DNA of 9,176 bases from Sedimenticola sp. (GTDB lineage: Bacteria; Pseudomonadota; Gammaproteobacteria; Chromatiales; Chromatiaceae), in contig JALWGP010000281.1 of NCBI GenBank assembly GCA_027038775.1, positions 1 through 9,176 on the forward strand, in the 5' to 3' direction. Position numbers and translations under genes: made by a program. Below are positions 1-6,273 of the stretch, piece after piece; the stretch's first letter is position 1; each line of letters opens with the position of its first letter. Under the pieces are notes generated by a model that did not search any database, was not told the DNA's origin, and saw only the letters and a list, made by a program, of their open reading frames with translations.

Positions 1-1
1 G

Positions 2-1018
2 CACATCAGCTACTGGCCGGCCATGGTGGTGAGGCTGAAGGTTCTCTCCAGCATGAACATCGCGGAGATCCGCGCTCCCCAGGACGGGCGCTTCTCCAAG
101 GTCATCTCCGGGCGGGAGATCGACTTCCGGGCTTCCGTTCACCCCACCACCCACGGCGAGAACTTCGTGCTGCGGGTGCTCGACCGGGAGCGGGGAATCG
201 TGGCGCTGGACGACCTCGGGCTGCACGACGAGGCGCTCTCCGCGCTGAAGATCATGCTTGCCCGGCCGGAAGGAATCCTGCTGGTCACCGGTCCCACCGG
301 CAGCGGCAAGACCACCACCCTTTACTCCATGCTCAATGAGGTCAACAAGGAGACCATATGCATCATGACGCTGGAGGACCCGGTGGAATACCCGCTGCAG
401 ATGGTGCGCCAGACCTCGGTCAACGAGGCGGCCAAGGTCGATTTCGTCACCGGGATCCGCTCCATGCTGCGCCAGGACCCCGACGCCATGCTCATCGGCG
501 AGATCCGGGACGAGGAGACGGCCGAGATGGCCATGCGGGCCGCCATGACCGGCCACCAGGTCTTCTCCACGCTCCACACGAACAGCGCGGTGGGGGCCAT
601 TTCCCGGCTGCTGGACCTGGGCGTGCTGCCCGACCTGCTGGCCGGCAACATCATCGGCATCATCGGTCAGCGCCTGGTGCGGAAACTCTGTCCCCAGTGC
701 AAGGAAGCCTATCGCCCGGACCCGCTGGAGCAGCGCCTGCTGAACCTGCACGAGGAACGGGAGATCTACCGGGCCGTGGGCTGCCAGGCATGCGACTACA
801 TCGGCTACCGGGGGCGGATCGCACTGCTGGAGCTGCTGCGGATGGACCCGGAGATGGACGAGATCATCATTGCCCGTCGCCCGCTCAGCGAGCTGCGCGA
901 GAAGGCGGTGCAGAAGGGATTTCGTTCCCTGGCGGAGGATGGCGTCCGCAGGGTGCTGGAGGGCGTCACCACCCTGGACGAACTCTCGCGCGTGGTCGAT
1001 CTCACCAACCGGCTGTAG
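2..1018 (+). CDS. Type IV pilus / type II secretion assembly ATPase, GspE/PilB/MshE family (5' partial)
   Basis: Cytoplasmic hexameric ATPase that powers extension of pilus or pseudopilus filaments by acting on the GspF-type platform protein encoded next. The frame is open from base 2, and the residues before the Met codon at 23 (HISYWPA) are not a plausible start, so the gene begins upstream; the N-terminal MshEN/N1 domains are missing here. Visible motifs are Walker A GPTGSGKT (290-313), the Asp box LEDPVEYP, Walker B DAMLIGEI with the following RDEETAE, and the His box GHQVFSTLHT. A tetracysteine zinc site CPQC-x27-CQAC (689-700 and 782-793) is typical of GspE/PilB extension ATPases and argues against a PilT retraction ATPase. 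It ends with TAG nine bases before the next gene, in the same reading frame. Whether it is closest to GspE, PilB or MshE cannot be settled without the N-terminus. Confidence 0.95.
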   Translation, partial: HISYWPAMVVRLKVLSSMNIAEIRAPQDGRFSKVISGREIDFRASVHPTTHGENFVLRVLDRERGIVALDDLGLHDEALSALKIMLARPEGILLVTGPTGSGKTTTLYSMLNEVNKETICIMTLEDPVEYPLQMVRQTSVNEAAKVDFVTGIRSMLRQDPDAMLIGEIRDEETAEMAMRAAMTGHQVFSTLHTNSAVGAISRLLDLGVLPDLLAGNIIGIIGQRLVRKLCPQCKEAYRPDPLEQRLLNLHEEREIYRAVGCQACDYIGYRGRIALLELLRMDPEMDEIIIARRPLSELREKAVQKGFRSLAEDGVRRVLEGVTTLDELSRVVDLTNRL

Positions 1019-1027
1019 GTCGCGCAC

Positions 1028-2233
1028 ATGCCTCTCTACGACTACAAGGCGATGGATCCCAACGGCCGGCTGGTCACCGGAACCCTGGACGCGAGAAACG
1101 AAGAAGACCTGCTGATGCGCCTGCAGGGCATGGCGCTGGAGCTGGTGCGCAGCCGGGAGATCAAGCCCAACCGGTTTTTCGGCAGGGGGCGGATCACCCG
1201 CCGGGACCTGATCAACTTTTCCATCCACATGGAACAGTTGCTGCGGGCCGGGATCTCCGTCATGGAGGGGCTGGAGGACATCCGCAACAGCACCAGCAAT
1301 CCCATGTTCCGCGGGGTGATTGCGGCCATCATCGCGGATATCGAGGGAGGCAAGACCCTGTCCGGCGCCCTCGAACAGCACCCGGAGACCTTCGACAAGG
1401 TATACGTCTCCCTGGTGAAGGCCGGAGAGGAGTCGGGCCGCCTCGCCGAGGTGTTCCGGAACATCACCGAGGCGCTCAAGTGGCAGGACGAGATCGTTTC
1501 CCAGACCGTGCGCGCCATTCTCTATCCCAGTTTCGTCATGGTGGTGGTGGCCGGAGTGGTCAGTTTCATGATGATCTACCTCGTGCCCCAGCTGGTGCGT
1601 TTCATTACCAGCCTGGAGCAGGAGATTCCGCTGCACACCCGTGCCCTGATCGCCACCTCGGAAGCCTTCGTCCACTACTGGTACCTGATCTTCGGCCTGC
1701 CGCTGCTGCTGGTGGTGGCCTACCGGGTGGCCTATGCCCGCAGTCCAGCCTTCCAGCTGTCGGCGGACCGCTACAAGCTCAGGGTTCCCGTGCTCGGCGC
1801 CATCCTGGAGAAGATCGCGCTCGGCCGGTTCGCCAACTATTTCGCCCTCACCTACAGTTCCGGTGTGGGCATCATGGAGGGGCTCGGCCTGTGCCAGGAC
1901 GTGGTCAACAACGCGTGGATGGCCAAGGGCATCGAGGATGCCAAGCGCTACCTGACCGAGGGGGATACGATCAGCTCCGCCTTCGACAAGGTGGGTTTCT
2001 TCCCCGTGCTCATCGTGCGCATGCTGCGCGTGGGCGAGAGCACGGGCGCGCTGGACGAGGCGCTGCGCAACGTCGCCTACTTCTACGAACGCGAGGTGCG
2101 GGAGTCGATCGAGCGCATGCAGAGCCTGATCGAGCCGGCACTCACCGTGGTGCTGGGCGCCATACTTGGCTGGGTCATGTTGTCGGTGCTCAGCCCGGTG
2201 TACGACAGCATCTCGAAGATCATGGTGGGGTGA
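1028..2233 (+). CDS. Inner-membrane platform protein, GspF/PilC/MshG family
   Basis: A 401-residue polytopic inner-membrane protein of the usual family length. It couples the assembly ATPase to pilin extraction from the membrane. It has the two tandem T2SSF domains expected. The first, at about residues 62-185, contains MEQLLRAGISVMEGLEDI and VKAGEESGRLAEVFRNI. The second, at about 268-391, contains LTYSSGVGIMEGLGL and LRVGESTGALDEAL. Membrane segments are predicted by eye near 168-190, 218-236 and 371-391. The short N-terminal region (YDYKAMDPNGRLVTGTLDA) is typical of the family. The start is the first ATG after the upstream stop; no good Shine-Dalgarno sequence precedes it, so translation probably depends on coupling to the ATPase gene nine bases upstream. 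Family assignment is secure; the choice between pilus and secretion subfamily is not. Confidence 0.95.
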   Translation: MPLYDYKAMDPNGRLVTGTLDARNEEDLLMRLQGMALELVRSREIKPNRFFGRGRITRRDLINFSIHMEQLLRAGISVMEGLEDIRNSTSNPMFRGVIAAIIADIEGGKTLSGALEQHPETFDKVYVSLVKAGEESGRLAEVFRNITEALKWQDEIVSQTVRAILYPSFVMVVVAGVVSFMMIYLVPQLVRFITSLEQEIPLHTRALIATSEAFVHYWYLIFGLPLLLVVAYRVAYARSPAFQLSADRYKLRVPVLGAILEKIALGRFANYFALTYSSGVGIMEGLGLCQDVVNNAWMAKGIEDAKRYLTEGDTISSAFDKVGFFPVLIVRMLRVGESTGALDEALRNVAYFYEREVRESIERMQSLIEPALTVVLGAILGWVMLSVLSPVYDSISKIMVG

Positions 2234-2238
2234 GGAGG
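2232..2238 (+). promoter_or_regulatory. Ribosome-binding site for the GspL/PilM-like gene
   Basis: GAGGAGG lies 8 bases before GTG 2247 and overlaps the stop codon of the platform gene. It decides the start. An ATG at 2239 is out of frame and would stop after three codons. Confidence 0.75.
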
Positions 2239-2246
2239 ATGGCAAC

Positions 2247-3884
2247 GTGAAGAGGATTCTCTATCTCACCGACCAGATGCTCACGGTATTCCTGGTTCGC
2301 GGGCGCGAGTTGGTGGGCAAGCAGATGTACGAACCCGATGCCGGGGGTATTGCTGCCTTTGAGCGGGACATCGGCCAGGCGCCGGAGATTCCCAACCGGC
2401 TGGTGCTCGATATCACGGAGGAAGAGTTCTACATCGAAAAGGTGCCGCACGTCTTCGTCCACGACCAGAGAAAAATCCTGGAACGGAGGCGGATGCAGCG
2501 TTTCGGAAACAGCAGCTGGGTCCGCATGGAAAAGCAGGGCCGGGACAGGGAAGGGCGCAGGGACGACCTGTTTCTGTTCTCGGGGATCACCAGGGGCGAG
2601 ATGCTCCAGCCCTGGATCGCAGCGCTTCGCCGGCACTGCAGCCCCCTGGATGCCGTCACCTCGGTATCGCTGCTGTCACGCCGGCTCTACCGGTCGATGC
2701 ACCTGAAGCAGAAGCATGTGCTCTTCGTCAGCCACGGCGAGGCGGGTGGCATCCGGCAGAGCTACCTGGTGGACGGCCGTCTCAAGCACAGCCGCCTGGC
2801 GCCGACGCCAAGGATGACGGAACAGGCCTATGCCGATCACTTCCTGCAGGAGATGCGGCGGATGGGACAGTTTCTCTCCAGTGGCGGGATGCTGCCCTAT
2901 GACCAGACATTGCACGTCTACCTGCTGGGGAGCAACGAGGTCATCGCCATACTCGGCAAGGAATTCATGGACGTCGAGAGGATACGGATCCACGGGTACA
3001 ACCTCCTCGCCCTGGAGCGGAAGTTCGGTTTCCGGGGGATTGGCCGGGGCGAGCAGGCGGATGCGTTCTACGCCCTGCTCGCGGCCACCGGGAAGCGGCT
3101 GCCGGGGTACGCGACCCACGAGGACAGGATCGGTTTCTATCATCACCGCGCGCGCCAGGCCCTGCTGGCCGCATCCGTGGCCGTGTTTTTCGCGGGCACC
3201 GCCTTCATGGGGTATGCGATGGACCGCATGGTCACGGAGAAGGAGACCCTGCAGCGGGTCAAATACCGGATTGCGAGCGAGCAGAGCAAGCTGGATGCGC
3301 TGGAGAGGAGGCTGGCCCGTTACGATGCCACCGGCTTCGAGATGGAGGATGCGGTGCTGTCCAGCGAGCGCCTGCAGAAGCTGGGCGTCCGCCCCTTCGA
3401 CTGGTTCGCGCTGGTGGGCAACCAGCTGCTGAAGCACAACGCCATCCGCCTCAACAGGCTCAATTTCTACGTGGCTCCGGTACCGGAGGAACCCGCGGAG
3501 ACCACAGACTGGATGGCGAAGCTCGGCGTCGAGGTGATGGAGGAGGACGAGGGACAGCCGCAGGAGCAAGAGGAACCCTGGGTCGAGACGGGGATGGAGA
3601 TGGACGAGATGCCGGAGGAGGGGCGTCCTCCCGGTCCCCGGCCCGCGCCCGTGATCGTGCTCGAAGGGGTGATGGAAGAGGGGCGTTCCTTCCGGTTGAT
3701 GATGGAGGATTTCAGATCCCTGGTCGGAGAGCTGGAGGCGAATCCGCGGCTCGCCCGGGTGGTGGTCGAGAAGTGGCCCGTGGAGGTCCGCTCCGACCGG
3801 GCGCTCGACATGCAGCAGACCGGTTTCCAGGCAGAGCTGCCCTTCTCCTTCAAGCTGGTGCTGGTGGGGAGGGCGCTGCTTTGA
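2247..3884 (+). CDS. GspL- or PilM/PilN-like bitopic assembly protein with degenerate cytoplasmic head
   Basis: 545 residues. A cytoplasmic N-terminal region (about 1-300) is followed by one membrane helix (about 305-325, rich in A, V, F and G), a short coiled coil (about 328-362, KETLQRVKYRI to LDALERRLARY), then a periplasmic part. This is the layout of GspL, or of PilM fused to PilN, and the position right after E and F fits. The head starts MKRILYLTDQMLTVFLVRG and has LVLDITEEEFYIEKVPHV and GRRDDLFLFSGITRGEMLQP. I recognise this from memory as a conserved uncharacterised family linked to pilus genes. I do not see the glycine-rich nucleotide-binding motifs of PilM. The periplasmic part carries a very acidic insert (about 429-458) and a probable ferredoxin-like end (FRLMMEDFRSLVGELEANP...PFSFKLVLVG). 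GTG at 2247 is chosen because GAGGAGG lies 8 bases upstream; a longer frame runs back into the platform gene. Confidence 0.8.
   Translation: MKRILYLTDQMLTVFLVRGRELVGKQMYEPDAGGIAAFERDIGQAPEIPNRLVLDITEEEFYIEKVPHVFVHDQRKILERRRMQRFGNSSWVRMEKQGRDREGRRDDLFLFSGITRGEMLQPWIAALRRHCSPLDAVTSVSLLSRRLYRSMHLKQKHVLFVSHGEAGGIRQSYLVDGRLKHSRLAPTPRMTEQAYADHFLQEMRRMGQFLSSGGMLPYDQTLHVYLLGSNEVIAILGKEFMDVERIRIHGYNLLALERKFGFRGIGRGEQADAFYALLAATGKRLPGYATHEDRIGFYHHRARQALLAASVAVFFAGTAFMGYAMDRMVTEKETLQRVKYRIASEQSKLDALERRLARYDATGFEMEDAVLSSERLQKLGVRPFDWFALVGNQLLKHNAIRLNRLNFYVAPVPEEPAETTDWMAKLGVEVMEEDEGQPQEQEEPWVETGMEMDEMPEEGRPPGPRPAPVIVLEGVMEEGRSFRLMMEDFRSLVGELEANPRLARVVVEKWPVEVRSDRALDMQQTGFQAELPFSFKLVLVGRALL
3866..3873 (+). 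promoter_or_regulatory. Ribosome-binding site supporting the TTG start of the PilO-like gene
   Basis: GGGGAGGG ends 7 bases before TTG 3881, inside the end of the preceding gene. With the TTGA overlap it supports a rare TTG start and coupled translation. Confidence 0.65.
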
Positions 3885-4549
3885 AAGCGGGGTTCCTGAA
3901 AGGCAGCATCGAGTGGCGGCTGATCGCGCCCCGGCTGGTGCTCTTCCTGGTCATGTCTGCTGTCTTCCTCGGTGGCAGCCTGTTTCTTTGGTCGGAGGCC
4001 GTTGCCCTGCAGGAGCGGGTGGCGGCCAACCGCAGGGATCTTGCTCACCTGAAGGGCGAGATCCGTGAAAAGTCGGATTCCCTGCGCCTGGCCGAACGCT
4101 ACCAGGCGGCCTACCGCAGCCTGCGGAAACGGCACCTGGTGGACGGAATCGACCGGCTGCAGCTGATCGAGGCCATCAACGGCACCCGCCAGGAGCTGGC
4201 CATTCCGGAGATGCTCTACCGCTTCGATCCGGAGAGCGTGGCAGACGACTATTTCGACCTGTCACCCCGGCTGCACCGGTTTCACGTGACGAACCATTTC
4301 CTGGAATTCTCGCTGCGGGATGAGACAGAGCTTCTCCACGTGATGCAGCGCCTGCGTGATCCGCTTCTCGGTTTCCACGTGGTGGAGGCCTGCGAGATGA
4401 AACGTCGCAGCGAAGAGCTTCACCTGAACGGGGGCGGCAACGTGAAGGGCAAGTGCCGTTTCGTCTGGCTCACGCTGCGGGCCAGGGGAGAGGAGGAGCC
4501 CGTGGAAGCGGACGGCGAGGCGGCAGGAGGCGGTGCGTATGGTTTCTAG
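3881..4549 (+). CDS. PilO/GspM-like bitopic inner-membrane protein
   Basis: 222 residues from a TTG start. A short cytoplasmic N-terminus (MKAGFLKGSIEWRLI) is followed by one membrane helix (about 17-37, ending GGSLFLW), a predicted coiled coil (about 38-78, VALQERVAANRRDLAHLKGE) and a small periplasmic domain. This is the standard layout of PilO, PilN and GspM, which pair with the L/M-type protein encoded just upstream. The function is inferred from topology, size and neighbourhood; no diagnostic motif is seen. The start codon overlaps the previous stop (TTGA, 3881-3884), and GGGGAGGG ends 7 bases before it, so translation is coupled. The next in-frame Met (3953) lies inside the membrane helix and would destroy the anchor. 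The C-terminal tail (EEEPVEADGEAAGGGAYGF) is low in complexity and overlaps the next gene by 11 bases. Confidence 0.75.
   Translation: MKAGFLKGSIEWRLIAPRLVLFLVMSAVFLGGSLFLWSEAVALQERVAANRRDLAHLKGEIREKSDSLRLAERYQAAYRSLRKRHLVDGIDRLQLIEAINGTRQELAIPEMLYRFDPESVADDYFDLSPRLHRFHVTNHFLEFSLRDETELLHVMQRLRDPLLGFHVVEACEMKRRSEELHLNGGGNVKGKCRFVWLTLRARGEEEPVEADGEAAGGGAYGF
4525..4530 (+). promoter_or_regulatory. Ribosome-binding site deciding the PilP-like start
   Basis: AGGAGG lies 8 bases before ATG 4539 and only 2 bases before the alternative GTG 4533, so the ATG is preferred. Confidence 0.75.
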
Positions 4550-5099
4550 GAAAGCCGGGGGGGCGGTGACGGCGCTGGCCTTCCTCCTTCTGGGCTGGCC
4601 GGCCATCTCCGTGCCGGACGGACTCGGCAAGCTGCTGACCACGCCCGAGGAACGTCGGCTCATCGCCGCGCGGCGCCATCTCGCCGAGGCTCCCGCGGAG
4701 GGGCCGAAGGGCGGTGAACTTCTTCGCTTCGAGGGCGTGGCCAGGGACGAGGAGGGGACCCTCGACGTCTGGATCAACGGGGAAGCGCTGGGTGGTCCTT
4801 CCCGGCTGCGCCAGTTCGGCATGTCACTGGTCCAGGGAGGGGATGGCGTCGTGCGGCTGGTCCTGCTGACTCCCGACCATGGCTTCGTCCGGCTTGCGCC
4901 AGGGCAGGCCTACGATCGTGCGACCGGCAGGGTTCTCGAACCCTGGGAGCAGGAAGAACCTCCCGTGGAGGAGGAATCAGGGGAAGAGACGGCCGGGCCG
5001 AACCCGGAAGGGGAAGGGGAAGGGGAAGAGGAAGCGGAAGGCGAGGCGGTGGTGTACGGACCGGACGGTACTCCAGTCGATGGGCCGAAAGATGAATAG
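4539..5099 (+). CDS. Exported PilP/GspC/MshK-like pilus accessory protein with acidic repeat tail
   Basis: 186 residues. The N-terminus has a basic start (MVSRK) and a hydrophobic core (about 8-24, ALAFLLLGWPAISV), so it is a signal peptide or anchor. A central domain (about 60-131) contains FEGVARDEEGTLDVWINGEA and DHGFVRLAPGQAYDRATGRV. A 'V...DG...VWINGE' strand pattern followed by a V-x-L-x-PG stretch resembles the HR-like domain of PilP/GspC/MshK, which contacts the secretin. That match is by pattern and gene position only. The C-terminal third (about 137-171) is extremely Glu-rich and includes GEGEGEEEAEGE, encoded by a GGAAGG hexamer repeat, so it is probably disordered. ATG 4539 is preferred because AGGAGG ends 8 bases upstream; the GTG two codons earlier would be only 2 bases from it. 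The gene overlaps both neighbours by a few bases. Confidence 0.65.
   Translation: MVSRKAGGAVTALAFLLLGWPAISVPDGLGKLLTTPEERRLIAARRHLAEAPAEGPKGGELLRFEGVARDEEGTLDVWINGEALGGPSRLRQFGMSLVQGGDGVVRLVLLTPDHGFVRLAPGQAYDRATGRVLEPWEQEEPPVEEESGEETAGPNPEGEGEGEEEAEGEAVVYGPDGTPVDGPKDE
5006..5041 (+). repeat. In-frame GGAAGG hexamer repeat
   Basis: Six tandem GGAAGN units, four exactly GGAAGG, lie near the 3' end of the PilP-like gene and encode the run EGEGEGEEEAEG. The unit is two codons long, so slippage would change the length of the acidic tail without breaking the frame. The plus strand carries three GGGG runs separated by AA plus GG runs, so a two-layer G-quadruplex is possible in DNA or mRNA. Confidence 0.85.
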
Positions 5100-6273
5100 G
5101 ATGCCATTGCCTTCCAGGGAGCGGGGGGCGGCCCTGCTGCTGTTCATGCTGCTGTTGGTCGTGGGCGTGGCGGTACTCTTTCTGCCGGAGACCCAGAGGC
5201 GCTCCCGCGAGAACGAGGAACGGGTGACGGCCGAAGCGCTGGGCAAGGCCCGCGCGGCGCTTCTGGGCTACGCGGCCGCCTACGCGGACGTGAACGGCGG
5301 CACGCGCGGGCCCGGTTTCCTGCCCTGCCCGGACCTCGACAACGACGGCTACTCCGACCCTCCCTGTAATACACCGGGGCAACTGGCCATCGGCCGCCTC
5401 CCGTGGAGGCAGCTGGAGAGCGGGGATCTGCGGGACGGGGACGGCGAGCGCCTCTGGTACGCGGTCTCTTCCAACTATCGCGAAGTGCCGAAGGTGGGGG
5501 CGCTCCATAGCGACACGGACCTCCATCCCTTCTTCACGCTCAATGGAGCGGGCGTGGAACTGGGTGCGGTGGTGCTGGCGCCGGGCAAGGTGCTGCCCGG
5601 GCAGTCGAGGCCCAGCAACCGGCCGGGCGACTACCTGGAAGGCATCAATGCCAGCACGGCCCATTCCAGTCCCAGGGCGTTCCGCAGTTATGCGGACGAG
5701 AGCGGAAACGCCAACGATCGTGCGCTGGGCATCAGCCGCGAGGAGCTGTCGGGCCGCATGGAGCGGAGGGTGCTGGCGGAGGGGCGTCGGCTGCTGAAGG
5801 GATACGCCCAGGCCTGTGGCTACCTGCCCTGGGCGGCGCCCTTCGATCCCACGGCGCCTCCCCACGAGGCCGTGCCGGGCCTTGCCGAGGGGTTGATCCC
5901 GGTGGACGATGCGGCTGCCGGATCACCGAGTGCCACGGTGGACTGGAACTCGCCCTGTGCCTTCGGCGTCACCCCCCCGGTGCCGGCCTGGTTCACCGCC
6001 GAAGGGTGGCAGCGGCTGGTCTACTATGCCGCCGCTGCTCCCTGGCTGGAAGGCGGCAGCGGAACCTGTGGCGCCTGCCTGACCCTGAATGGCACCGGGG
6101 GCGTCCCCGCACTGCTGGTCGCGGCCGGCAGGGACCTCGTGGGGGTCCGTCCGTCTCCTGTGCTGTCCCACTATTTCGAGGGGGACAACGCCACGGCGGG
6201 GGATGGCAGCTTCGAATCGCGGCTGCCGTCCACCTCTTTCAACGACAAGGTGAAGATTGTGGATCTGCCATGA
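5092..6273 (+). CDS. Large pseudopilin with duplicated globular module, lacking Glu5 (GspK-like position)
   Basis: 393 residues. The N-terminus MNRMPLPSRERG/AALLLFMLLLVVGVAVLFLP looks like a type III signal for prepilin peptidase: basic residues, cleavage after Gly, then a hydrophobic helix. Mature position 5 is Leu instead of the conserved Glu, as in GspK and some PilX-like tip subunits. The globular part contains two diverged copies of one module, about 57-187 and 235-393. Paired landmarks are LLGYAAAY/LLKGYAQAC, FLPCPD/YLPWAA, ERLWYAVSSN/QRLVYYAAAA, TLNGAG/TLNGTG and YLEGIN/YFEGDN. Six cysteines (79, 92, 242, 289, 326, 329) suit disulfides in the periplasm. Residues 81-89 (DLDNDGYSD) form a DxDxDGxxD calcium-type loop. 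The start overlaps the previous gene by 8 bases; ATG 5101 is an alternative. The likely role is a minor, perhaps tip, subunit, inferred from size and missing Glu5. Confidence 0.8.
   Translation: MNRMPLPSRERGAALLLFMLLLVVGVAVLFLPETQRRSRENEERVTAEALGKARAALLGYAAAYADVNGGTRGPGFLPCPDLDNDGYSDPPCNTPGQLAIGRLPWRQLESGDLRDGDGERLWYAVSSNYREVPKVGALHSDTDLHPFFTLNGAGVELGAVVLAPGKVLPGQSRPSNRPGDYLEGINASTAHSSPRAFRSYADESGNANDRALGISREELSGRMERRVLAEGRRLLKGYAQACGYLPWAAPFDPTAPPHEAVPGLAEGLIPVDDAAAGSPSATVDWNSPCAFGVTPPVPAWFTAEGWQRLVYYAAAAPWLEGGSGTCGACLTLNGTGGVPALLVAAGRDLVGVRPSPVLSHYFEGDNATAGDGSFESRLPSTSFNDKVKIVDLP

Noticed and set aside
1..1018. PilT-type retraction ATPase
   Set aside because: The tetracysteine zinc motif and the position before a GspF-type gene indicate an extension (GspE/PilB-type) ATPase.
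358..2250. 630-codon plus-strand open frame across the ATPase and platform genes
   Set aside because: It is the +1/+2 shadow of two well-recognised genes; its product is Pro/Arg/Gly/His-rich low-complexity sequence typical of GC-rich alternate frames.
2676..3569. 297-codon minus-strand open frame opposite the GspL/PilM-like gene
   Set aside because: It is antisense to a gene with clear topology, a ribosome-binding site and operon context; its composition is that of a GC-rich antisense shadow with no recognisable domain.
4774..5865. 363-codon minus-strand open frame opposite the PilP-like and large pseudopilin genes
   Set aside because: Arg/Pro/Gly/His-rich product with no family features; the plus-strand genes explain the region fully.
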